A DNA stretch of 64,000 nucleotides, from contig CM035236.1 in the NCBI GenBank assembly GCA_020226215.1, positions 3,167,001 through 3,231,000 of the forward strand, given 5' to 3'. Of the stretch, positions 25,598 through 37,418 are shown one piece after another. The position numbers were made by a program, and so were the translations under genes. Below the pieces are notes generated by a model. The model was given only the letters and a program-made list of their open reading frames with translations. It was not told the DNA's origin and did no database searches. Within the stretch, counting starts at the first letter, position 1. Every line of letters begins with the position of its first letter. The DNA is from Sindora glabra (Eukaryota; Streptophyta; Magnoliopsida; Fabales; Fabaceae).

Positions 25598-27489
25598 AAA
25601 TATGTAAGTAGTTAAAAAATAATAAAATGACTAAATAAATTTCAATAAGCTTAAATTTGAACATGTAATTTATTTATTTACTTTTCTAATTGTTAGGCAT
25701 GATCAATTTATCCCCTGGGTTGCAAGCATGTACAATCCACTTGGAACTATGGGACAAGCATTTATAATCCACTTGGTATAGTAGTTGGTTTCTATTATTA
25801 TCTCCATGCAACTAGAAGTAAATGGAAACTTGTTTCTTGTCCGCCTATTAGGGGGAGGCACCCGCTGCATGAACTCATAATTTCATGAAAGCAAAACCTA
25901 GCTAATAATGATAGAGGTTACAATTGAAGTCATCGAGTTGTGTAATTTGGCAGTGGACTCGTCGTGTCTCTTCAAAATAATAGAATCGAGCTGATGGATA
26001 TCCGTTGGATTCTTTTGACTGTGTAAGACAAAAGATGGAAGATTGTGGAGATATTTGGCAAATAATTGATCAGTTAGCTTTTAACTGGTTGACTTATAAA
26101 ATTAATTAATTTAGCTATTTGATGAACAATTATTTCAAATAATTTTTAGGACTCAATCAACTAAAAATGAAAACATTGCCAATGGCAACATTTTGCTTTA
26201 ACTATTGTGTGATAGATATACAAAATAACTGAATTACCTATAATAAAAATTTATATTTCCTGAATATCCTCCCTAAAAATACTTCATCAATTTTTTACTT
26301 TTCCTTCTTTCTTTCTTTAACTTTTGTTTCTAATGTTTACGAAACAATTACCAATAGGTAAAATTAGTGAAGCATTTTTAAGCTTTTTACTCTATTATGC
26401 TTATAAGATTTTCTTCCTCTTTGTTATTAGTATTCCTTTCTATTTTTCTAGGTAATTTTAATAGTGGGTTGCTACATATTGATACCATATAAGGAGAATA
26501 AGTTCTTTTTGTTTTGTCTTGAATGATTCAAAGTAATAACTTGAAGTAAATAAGTTTTTTTGAGAAATTTTTTATATCACATGCAAACTCTGCACTTATA
26601 AAATTTATCCTTAATCATCTTATTGGGCCATCTTGCTCTTCTTTGTAATTATTCAACAGAATCACTTTCACAAAGAAGTGCTTAGACGGGTATTTAAGCT
26701 AAAAATGGTAACCTAAAGTTCAGAGTTAGGAAAGCCCTAGTGTGCAATAATAACATTTATAAAATTAGCCCAATCTAGGTATGGATGGTCAAATAACATT
26801 CATACATGTTAGTTGGGTTTGGCTTTTAGAATTTTGTGCACCTTTTAAAGTTTCAACTATTCTATTTGATTATTTTATTCATAATAAAATATAGCTATTT
26901 ACTCATATTTTATTGACTTGGCAATTAGCCAAATTGAATGATGTTTACATGATTTGATGAATGATTAAACAATGGTCATATCAAATAACAAATTTGATGA
27001 AAATTGTGTTATATGGTGTATTGGAATCCCCCAATGTGTATATATATATATTCCATAGCACTCTTCACTTGATACAAAAAGACATGAGTCCTTTTATCTG
27101 GTTTAATTTGTTATACATATATATAGACATGATTTATGATGATGCTAAGTCTGATTAGGGTAAAACCTAATTTTGATAGAGTCCACCCAGCCGGGAACAC
27201 TCAGTCGGAAACATGTAAATTATGCTAAAAATTTTAAATGATTATAATTTTACACTCGGTTATCTGATCGAGGTAAATTATATGTCGACTTCATATAAAC
27301 TTTCAAGATCTATGTGCTTATAAAGTGTTGAAGGCATTTTGCTTGCTCCAGATCGTGAAAAAAAAAAGTCTTTTTCAATTATTTTTCTTATTTTTTTATT
27401 TTCTTATTATTTTTACCAATTTTGATCACCTTTTTCTCAATTCAAATTCATTCAAATCTCATATCAAACTTTTGCTCTTTAATTCTTTT

Positions 27490-30270
27490 AGTCTATAAAT
27501 AATAATATGTTAATCTTTGATAATTTTGTTATTAATAAGATTTAATTTATCTTATTATTTTAAATTTTTTATTGATGTTACTATTTAAAGATTAAATAGT
27601 AATATGTTATTCTTTATCAGTTAAGTTATTAATAAAACTTAATTTATCCATTTATTTTAAATTTTTTATTAATATTACTATTTAGATACCAAATAACAAT
27701 GTGTCACTTTAGCTTGCAAATAATAATATGTTATTTTTTAGTAATTTTTTATTAATAAAATTTAATTTATCTATTTATTTTAAGTTTTAATTAATATTAC
27801 TATTTAAAAATTAAATAATAATATGCTACTATTTGGTAATTTGATTATTAATCAGACTTAATTTATCTATTTATTTTAAATTTTTTTATTAATTTTATTG
27901 TATGTAGACTAAACAATAACATATTACTGTTTAGTTTATAAATAATAACATATTATTCTTTAATAATTTTATTATTAATAAGACTTAATTTATCTATTTA
28001 TTTTGAGTCTTTGTTGATGTTACTGTTTAAAGACTAAACAGTAACATAACATATTACTATTTATAAATAATAACATATTATTCTTTAACAATAACATATT
28101 ACTGTTTAATCTTTAAACAGTAATATGCTATTCCTTGACAATTTAGATGTTAATTAAACTTGATTTATCTATTTATTTTAAATTTTTAGTTGATATTATT
28201 ATTTGAATACTAAATAATAATGTGTTATTATTTGATCTGTAAATAGTAATATGTTATTTTTTTGTAATTTTTCATTAATGAAATTTCATTTGTCTGTTTA
28301 ATTTGAGTTTTTATTAATGTTATTATTTAGAAATCAAACAGTAATATGCTACTTTTTAATAGTTTAATTGTTAATGAAACTTAATTTATCTATTTATTTT
28401 GAATTTTAGGTTAATATTATGTTTGGATACCAAAAGCAGCGTGTTACTGTTTAACCTAACATGTTGTTCTTTAATAATTTTTTTTATTAAAAAGATTTAA
28501 TTTATCTATTTATTTTAAATTTTTATTAATATTACTATTTAAAAATTAAATAATAACATGTTGCTCTTTGGTAGTTCAATTATTAATGAAACTTGATTTG
28601 TTTATTTATTTTAAGTTTTTTCTTAATATTATTATTATTGTTTATAAATTAAATAGTAATATATTATTATTTAGTTTGTATATAGTAACATATTGTTCTT
28701 TGATAATTTTGTTATTAATAAGACTTAATTTATCTATTTATTTTAAGTTTTCATTGATGTTACTATTTGGAGATTAAACAATAACATACTGTTATTTGAT
28801 AATTTTACTATTAATGAGACTTGATTTATTTATTTATTTTAAATTTTTCTTGATGTTATTGTTTATAAATCAAATAGTAACACGTTGTTTGGTCTGCATG
28901 AATTGTAACATTAACTAAAAATTTAAAATAAATAGATAAATTAAGTCTTATTAATAATGAAATTGCTAAAGAACAATATGTTATTGCTTGCAAACCAAGC
29001 AGTAAACATCCATAAAAACTTAAAATAAATAAATAAATCAAGTCTTATTAATAATGAAACTGTCAAAAAATAATATATTACTACTTATAAACTAAACAAT
29101 AACATAAAAAAAACTCAAAATAAATAAACAAATCAAGTCTTATTAACAGCTAAACTATCAAATAGCATCATGTTACTGTTTAATCATCAAATAGTAATAT
29201 TAACAAAAACTTAAAATAAAAAGATAAATCAAGTCTTATTAATAACAAAATTACCAAAGAACACAAATCAAGTCTTATTAATAATAAATTGCCAAAGAAC
29301 ATAAATCAAGCCTCAATAATAACAAAATTACTAAAAAATAGCATATTATTGCTTTTACTACTTGTAAATCAAATAACAACATATTATTATTTGATCTGCA
29401 AACAGTGGCATAAAAAAGTCAAAATAGATAAACAAATTAAGTCTTATTAATAACAAAATTATCAAAAAACACAAATCAAGTCTTATTAATAATAAAATTG
29501 TCAAAGAACACAAATCAAGTCTCAATAATAACAAAATTACTAAAAAATAGCATATTACTGCTTTTACTGTTTGTAAACTAAATAGCAACATATTATTATT
29601 TGATTTGCAAACAGTAGCATAAAAAAAGTCAAAATAGATAAACAAATCAAGTCTTGTTAATATCTAAACTACCAAAGAGCAGTTTGTTACTATTTAAACT
29701 TCAAATAGTTACACCAATAAAAATTAAAATAAATAAATAAATTAAGTCCTATTAACAATAAAATTGTCAAAGAATAACATATTATTACTTGCAAATTAAA
29801 TAGTAATATGTTACTATTTGATTTACAAACAGTAGCATAAAATATAACATCCAAATTGCCAAAGAGCAGCACATTACTATTTAGGTTTCAAATAGTAATA
29901 TTAATAAAGACTCAAAATAAACAAACAAATCAAGTCTTATTAATAATAAAATTATTAAAGAATAATACGTTATTGCTTGTAAATAAAATAGCAATGTGTT
30001 ACTATTTATTCTGCAAACAGTAGTATTAAAAAAACTTAAAATAAATGAACAAATTAAGTTTCATTAATATCTAAATTACCAAAAGGCAGTATATTACTAT
30101 TTATTCTCCAAACAGTAATATTAATAAAAACTTAAAATTAATAGATAAATCAAATTTTATTAACAACAAAACTATTAAAGAATAACATGTTACTACTTAC
30201 AAATTAAAAAATCAAACTATTTAATCTATAAACAGTAACATTAAGAAAAACTCAAAATAAATAAACATGA
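27490..30270. repeat. Head-to-head inverted array of units of about 100-130 bp
   Basis: About twelve diverged units run forward from 27,490 to about 28,890, each marked by ACTTAATTTATCTATTTATT. Then about twelve to thirteen run in the opposite sense from 28,910 to 30,270, marked by AATAAATAGATAAATTAAGT. Each unit also holds a small palindrome of the type ACTGTTTAAAGACTAAACAGT-like arms around a short loop. The axis is near 28,900. The array lies in the Harbinger element upstream of its ORF1. It has no coding capacity; short Leu/Ile-rich frames here are translation artefacts. Confidence 0.85.
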
Positions 30271-30479
30271 ATTCTTTTGTTTACTCTCTTAAGGTAGGAA
30301 ATTAGAGAGAAAGATATAGTTATTCAATTTAATATTGTAATAACTCCTTATTATAAATTTTGTAATGACATATCCTTTGTACTTTAACTTTTTCATAATG
30401 CTTAAATGATTTTGACCCAACAAATGAATGGAGGAAACATAAGAAGAGTTAGTTAGTCAAAAGAAATATTATAAATTTT

Positions 30480-31570
30480 TGTAGACATATGTAATCAATT
30501 AATGGAAAGAAGTAAAAGAAAAAATGATGCGACAATTTCTCAAAGGTTACCATGGAAGAAGTTAGAGATGGAGTTCCAAAAAAGGACTAAATTATCATGG
30601 AAAAAAGATAAACTCAAAAGCAAGTACAATTGGATAAGATCTAGATGGAATCTATGGAAGTAATTGAAAGGGAAAGAGATTAGATTAGGATAAGATTATG
30701 ACAAAAAAACAATTAATACTAGTGATGAGTGGGAAAATTTAAAAATTTAGGTTTATTTTATTTATTTATTTTAGTTTTCCTTACTTTAACGCTAAAAAAC
30801 TAAATAAATGAGCTTACTTTAATTACCTATGTCTTGTTTTATAGGAAAATAATAAATTTGAAATATTTCAAGATAAAGAGATTGATCCTAAACTTAAGTA
30901 TAAAATGAATTAACTTTTTGGATATTCATTAATAGGAAAAGGGTTTAAGTATACTCTTGTAGGTGTCGACCATAAGAGTAGGAAATGGATAACTTATATA
31001 TTCTTTCTCCACTTCATGTTGATAATGCTCATAATACACCATTAAGCTATGAAGATGATATGCATGAGACAAGTGATCTTAACATTTGCTATGTAGAAGG
31101 TGCATGGGAAGAAATATGGAGAGATTTTACCCTTACACCGAGAGCTACATAAAATGAAAGGGATGAAAGAAGAAAAATAAATAAAAAAGGTCTTGGAAAG
31201 TGATCGTTCAAAAAGTAACAAGAGTGTAAAAATCACTTCTACTAAAAAAAGAGGAGCTACTACAATAATGTATGAAAAGTTTGACACTTTATTTGAAACC
31301 ATTAAAGAGAGGAATATTGCTGTGATGAACTTTTTGAATCTTATTAAAACATCTAAGCATAGTGTTGTGGATGATTCAAAGCCTAGTCTTACAAATGCTT
31401 TAGCAAAGATTTGTACTTTGCCTAGATTGGAGCTCGATGCTCCTGAATTTAGCTTTATTTGCACATTGATTGAAGATCTCCAAAAAAGGATAATTTTATT
31501 TAGTTTACCAAGTGACATAGTAATAGTTGAATGGATAAAGTGTATATACAAGGAGCGAAAGGAGCATTAG
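30480..31570 (+). pseudogene. Harbinger ORF1, Myb/SANT-like DNA-binding pseudogene
   Basis: The accessory DNA-binding gene of PIF/Harbinger transposons. The trihelix-like part at about 30,590-30,750 reads KKDKLKSKYNWIRSRW, then LWK, a stop, LKGKE, and later TINTSDEWEN. After an apparent intron (about 30,760-30,845), EIFQDKEIDPKLKYKMNQLF continues. The C-terminal region forms an open frame from 31,193 (125 codons). The stop near 30,660 and the broken middle (30,900-31,190) indicate a pseudogene. Such ORF1 proteins bind terminal motifs and help import the transposase into the nucleus. Confidence 0.7.
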
Positions 31571-32329
31571 AAATTCATCTTAGGAATTTCCATGTTTAAT
31601 TGTTATTCTAGACATTTAAGAATATGTACACTTAAACTATTTATTATTCTAAATATTTATGGATATTTAGAATTTTTATTTTTGTTAAAACTACTTTTGA
31701 AATCACCGTTATTGCTTGAACTTTGTAGTTCTCTAGACATTTATAGATAAATTTTACTATTTATCAATTTTTATTATTTAGAGTGGTAGTTTCATAATTT
31801 CTTATTAACTTAAATTTTGATTAGAAGGAATTAAGGCATTTCATGATTTCTTATTGACTTAAATTCTAATTACTTACTTTGATTGGGTGGGAGCTCTATT
31901 CAAACTTATTATTCATGTTCTCATGCATATATTTTAAACATTTTAGGTGAGTGCTAGTATTAGTTTCCTAATTGCTGGTTATTTTAAACATTGTGAGAAA
32001 GTATGATACTTATTATTAAGTAATACTAATTACATTTTAGTTACTTTATTATCTTTATTTTATATATCCTAAAACTTGGACTTTATAAGTTGTGAAATTT
32101 TTATAACAAGATTAGATTAGTTTATCTAAAAATAGTATTTTATTAGTTAATTTGCAAGAATGAATAATCATGGTATGTAAATTATGCAACTTCTACAAAA
32201 AAAGAGAACTTCTTTGTTAAATTTTTGAAAATGAAAATGAGTTTTAAGACTTAATGGTATGTGCAGTGGGATATCTATATATTCATTATTTAAATCATAT
32301 TCATAAAAAGCTATGTTATACTTCTTATC

Positions 32330-33570
32330 TAGCAGGAGAAATATGGATAAATAAGTTATTAACTGGTCATGAAAAATGGTGTTTTAATACATTTAGAATG
32401 AATTAAGATACATTTCAACAATTATGCATGGATTTGGAAAATAAATATAGTTTGAGGCCTTCAGATAGGATATTAATTTTGGCGAAAGTGGGATATCCTT
32501 AGTAAAGGTGCCTCAAACTGAGATGTACAAGAACACTTTCAACACTCTAGTGAAACTATGAGTAAAGTTTTTAAAGAAGTTTTGGATGCTATGGATGGAC
32601 TCCCAAAGCTATAATTAGGCCAAAAGATCCTAAATTCAAGAAAATTTCCTTGCAAATTGCCCATGATGTTAGATACATGCCACACTTTGAAGTAATAAAG
32701 TATGCATTTATCTCTTTTTACTTTTGCATAAAAACACAAGTCTAGCATCTTATAAATATAATTTCATATCAGGATTGCATTGAAGTAATTGATGGAGCAC
32801 ACATAGCAGTAACTATTCCTAAAAAGGATCAACTACGATATAGAGGAAGAAAAGGGATAACGACTACAAATATCTTGATAGCATGCAATTTTAACTTACT
32901 ATTTACTTATGTTTTAACTGGATGAAAAGAATGAACACATGATGCACATGTTTTCCTTAATATAATCAGTAATTTAAGTCTACATTTTCCAAAACCACCA
33001 TTACATAATTTTTTATGTTTTGAATGATTTAATTATTGTATGACTTATAGATTTATAAAGCATTTCTTTCTAATTATATGACCTTTATTTATAGTTAAAA
33101 AAATATTACTTGGTAAACAAAGGTTACCCAAAAAGAAAAGGATATTTGGCACCATACCTAAAAATAAGGTATCATCAACCAAAATTTTATGGTACAAATC
33201 CAAAAGGATACCAATAAGTTTTCAATCGAGCTCTTTCATCTTTGAGAAGTTGTATTGAAAAGGCTTTTAGTATTCTTAAAGCTCAATAGAGGATATTACA
33301 AAAAATGTCCAAACATTCAATAATGGATTAAAATAGAATTATTTGTGCAGCTTTTACATTACATAATTATATTAGAAGAAACAAACTTGGTAACCCACCT
33401 TTTAGAATTATAGATCAAAATCTTGATTTTATATCTCTTGAGATATTTCCATATGTTATGACTAATTCTTCACAAAAAGGTGTTGAAAAGTTAAAAATTA
33501 GAGAGATGACAACTATTCAAGATATAATTGCTTCTAATTTAATAGCAGATAGACTAACTAGAAAATAATT
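32330..33570 (+). pseudogene. PIF/Harbinger DDE transposase pseudogene
   Basis: Conserved segments in order: TGHEKWCFNTFRM (about 32,355-32,395); an inframe-broken RTLSTL segment (about 32,530); a PKDPKFKKISLQIAHD block ending RYMPHFE (about 32,625-32,695), followed by an apparent intron; EVIDGAHIAVTIPKKDQLRY with the first catalytic Asp (about 32,780-32,845); RGRKGITTTNILIACNFNL (32,843-32,900); KYYLVNKGYPKRKGYLAPY (33,100-33,160); SSLRSCIEKAFSILKA with the catalytic Glu (33,235-33,285); and AAFTLHNYIRRN (33,350-33,385). The second catalytic Asp, normally in VDKGYP, is Asn here. There are stops after TG (near 32,920), after KAQ (33,288) and after SIMD (33,330). It is inactive. Confidence 0.85.
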
Positions 33571-35997
33571 CTAAGGTGTTATAAGTAAGTATGTTAAATA
33601 GTATTATCAACTTTTAATTTAGATTGGATTTATTATTAAAACTTTATTTTAATGTGAACTTTCTAACATTATAATGTATTCATTAGGATTGTTGTCCAAA
33701 CTTTATTTCAATTGATACTTTCAATGAAGTAATATATTTTATAATTCATAAATTATTTTCTAATTGATTCATATGCATGAAGAATATTAATTTATCAATC
33801 TTCTCATTTCTTTCACTATTAACATATAAAAAATTATAATATTTATTTTTGTATAAAATTTAAATAATTATAATTATTAATTTTTATTAGTAAATTTATT
33901 TATTATAAAAATAATATTAATTTAATTTTAAAAAATATTTAATTTATAATAAATTGTAATGATATATTATTTATAGAAAACTTAATCTACTAAATAATAT
34001 AGAATCTAAAATATTAAAAAATATATATAAATAATTCATAAAATATACTCATACCCTTATTTGTCATTTTATATATAAACAGCTAATTTACTAAATATTT
34101 TTATTCAAACAGTTAATGCAATCAACTTGTTAAATCAGATAACACAATCAACCATTAATTAATAACTAATTGAATTAGTTAATTATTACAACTATCAGCT
34201 AATTATCAAATATGATATGTTAATACAATATATTCATTTTCAATCATACTTACAAATTAATGGAAGAGATAAGAAAGGAAAGCCATTGCTGATACACTAT
34301 CAAGTTTCATATTGAAAAGTAAACACATGAATCGAACAAGTGATTGAGAAATTATACACCAACTGAAAATCTTCACTCTAATAGTTATTACCAACCGATC
34401 TGACTACTCTATAAAATAAGATATCATAATTATTAAAAAATTATACATTTAAAATTAAATAAATAATAAGTAACTAAAAAATAATTTTTAAATTTATAAT
34501 TATTCACTTTTCTTAATTCTCTCATCTAATTATGATATCTTACTTTATTTTTTAAAGTAAACCTAACTTGCTTCAATGTTACTAGCCTTGACTTTTAAGT
34601 TATCAATCAGTTATGCTTTATCCTATGAGAATGAAATTATTTTTATACCAATGACACTTAAAATATAATATTTAAAGCTTTTTTAAATGCTAAAAAACAT
34701 AAACATGAGACAATATTCTGAGCCCTGTTGGCATAAAGTCAAATATGCCATCTTATAGAAATTCTAATCTAGTGTCTTCAAAAGGAAAAAGTATATCTAT
34801 GGGGAGTCTTGCCAGTTATTCCTTAAGGGCAATATCATATCACTCAAAATATTCTTCTGAATTTGTGTCGAATTAATTGAAGTGTGCTACAATAGGTATA
34901 CTAAATCTTGTTTTATTTCTTTAAAATCAAAAATACTAAGGGAAATAACTTAAAAACAAAAAAAAGGAAAATCTACATTAAATGGTTTATCAAGATTTTT
35001 TTTAGAACAAGTCGCTGAGATATTTACCAAAAAATCATAGGTTATTTTAAATATCTCGTGTTTCACTTAGTGGTAGTATCAAATGCCTGTGGTTTATATA
35101 AGAAGAATGCTCTTAATGCCTAAGATGTACATTTCCTTTTCATACAATTCCCAGTTACAAAAGATGGAACTGATTTTATCTATCTTGTTGCTTCTCTTCT
35201 TCACCTTCACCCTATTTCAAATTCTCTATTCACTCTCTGTAGCTACAAGAAGCAGCACAGCAACCTTCCGAAGGTTTCCACCAAGTCCTGCTCCTTTACC
35301 AATCTTTATAAACCTCACAAAAATAGGTAAAAATCCACACAAGTCGTTGGCCAAACTTGCCAAGGTTTATGGCCCTATAATGGCTTTGAAACTATGCTAA
35401 CTAACCATCGTAATGGTTTCTTCAGCCGACATGGCGGAAGCTATCCTACTAACTTACGACCAGTTTTTATCCTATTGAACCATTCCCAATGCCATCTCTG
35501 CTCTTAACCACAATAAGCACAACTTGCCCTTCACGCCCGTATCATATTGTTGGTGAAACCTATGTAAAGGATGCAACAACCAATTATCCACTAACAGGAT
35601 CCTCGATGCTAACTAATAACTCAAGTTTGAGAAAGTGCAAGAACTCTTTAGTAATATCCATGAAAGCAACCTGATTAGTAAAGTAGTAAATATTGGAAGA
35701 GTAGCTTTCATGATGACTATTAATCTTTTATCAAACTCCATTTTCTCTATGGATTTAACTCAGACTAATATAACTAGATAATTTGGAAAGATAGAGTCTA
35801 ATATCATGAGAGAAGCTAGTAGGCCAAACTTGGCCGACTATTTTCCTATTTTGAAGAAGATGGACCCGTAAGGAGACAAGAGGTGAATGGTTATCCACTA
35901 TAAAAAGATTATAGGCATCTTGCATGGCTTAATTGACCAGCACTTGATGTTGAAGAACAAGACATCTTTTGCTTCTAACAATGATATGTTAGATGCC

Positions 35998-36464
35998 CAA
36001 CAACGATATGGATAGAGAGAAAGACACTCCGCTCGCTTGGTTTATACCTCATTTCATAATTTAGAGTGTGCATGGGGATAACTACAAGCCAACATATTCC
36101 TATCCCTAACTCAATGCCCAAGCACCTTATAAACCCATAGCACACTTCACCCATTTAAAAAGTATTTTGAACAAAAGGCCTTCTAACAAAAGTAGACATA
36201 CTTTTTCCGAACTGTTATAAGTTCTTTTTGCCATGCCTTAAGTGTTCGATTCACTTGAAAACTAATCGACATGAAAATACAGATTCTTCCTGACATAGAT
36301 AGGGATACAAAACTGTAGGAAATAAAATGCCACCTAAACAGAGAGGATGATCTCAGAGGGGAAATAACTATTGTATATATATCAAAGAGAAGTTGAACAT
36401 TTAGCATGAAAATTAATGAGAAAAATATTAAAGAGTTAAAGAAATTTATAAGAGGAGGTTACAA
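35998..36464. other. Unassigned sequence between P450 exon-1 remnant and Copia LTR
   Basis: Colinearity with copy B stops at 35,997, and the recognisable LTR repeat starts near 36,465. The 470 bp between match neither and contain no long frame. They could be diverged LTR or another insertion. Confidence 0.5.
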
Positions 36465-36822
36465 ACCAATGGTATTAAGGATGGTTATTATATAATCTCC
36501 AATAGAAAATTTTTTAAATTCAAGGTTAAAATTGAAAATAAAATTTTCTACCTTTTCTAGGTAATCTTTTTTGGTTTTAATAAAATTTTATGCAAAAACA
36601 ATCCCTAACTACGTATTATCTCGCACACAGAAGGAAATCAATGAATTTTAACTAAGTTGTGTTTAAGTTAGCTCGCTCTTATGCACGCGAGCCTACTTCT
36701 TTCCTTTACTCTTTTACTAGCCTAATAACCTCTCTTAATATATCCACTCAAGGCTCTCCTAGTTTGAGTAATATGGGACTTAGTTGTTTTGAAATACTTT
36801 TTTTTTAATTCTACACTCAACA
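36465..36822 (-). repeat. Copia 3' LTR (definable part)
   Basis: Matches 40,338-40,715, including the shared block GAGCCTACTTCTTTCCTTTA (near 36,690) and the terminal ACTCAACA. Confidence 0.8.
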
Positions 36823-37418
36823 ATCCCTCACATATTTCAGAAGGTACGAAGAAAAGAAAGAATATCTAGGTTGTAAGTATGGATATAAATGTTTTAAATC
36901 TAGTGTCTTTAGACTATGAACCAAACCTCAACTAATAAAACTTAACACACAAAGTTATCAACGAAGCTTATTGCTTCTATAAACTAATAACTCTTGTTGT
37001 ATGTTAGAAGTCTTACTAATCAATTTATACCCCTACAATTTCTTGTTGTTTCTGTTTTTACGCTTTAATTAGTCATATGTGCACCTAATTTTGAAAAGTG
37101 CTTTAGGGATTTTGACATAATCTTATTGAAGCAGCCCCACTCCACACTCATATAGGTGATTTTATTAAGTGTATTTGCATTTAATACACCACTCATAAGG
37201 ACTATGAAATCATTAAAAGCTTTGTGCTCATTCTTTCAATAAATGCATTCTAGTACTTTTTTTCATACTATAGGAAAGGACAGAGTTAAGTTCTAGCAAA
37301 ACTAGTAATGACTTGTTATTACCCATATGAATCTTCTTCATAGGATCTCTAATCACAAAAGTTAGGTTACCATCACTATTAATTTCAGACTAGCTTAAGT
37401 CTCATTTCCCTCGATGTT

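Larger units (their letters stand above)
26050..34220 (+). mobile_element. PIF/Harbinger transposon, about 8.2 kb, degraded
   Basis: It interrupts copy A between sequences that adjoin in copy B near 57,800. It carries both genes of the superfamily: a Myb/SANT-like ORF (30,480-31,570) and a DDE_4 transposase (32,330-33,570). The ends are AT-rich and loosely inverted: ATATTTGGCAAATAATTGAT at the left, and ATATTTGATAATTAGCTGAT on the complementary strand at the right. TTA follows the right end (34,220-34,222), in line with a TTA target. Borders are accurate to about 10 bp. Confidence 0.75.

Noticed and set aside
28568..29872. Several 60-95-codon open frames on both strands rich in Leu, Ile, Phe and Tyr
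   Set aside because: They lie in the inverted satellite array and are translations of its repeated A/T-rich unit, with repeated peptide patterns. No independent coding evidence.
31042..31551. 169-codon open frame on the minus strand
   Set aside because: It is the antisense shadow of the Harbinger ORF1, whose plus-strand product shows the Myb/SANT-like pattern.
36323..36330. TAAAA followed by TG as a possible 5-bp target duplication and LTR start of the Copia element
   Set aside because: TAAAA also follows the other LTR at 40,716, but sequence downstream of 36,328 does not match the corresponding part of the other LTR, so the coincidence is not convincing in A-rich DNA.
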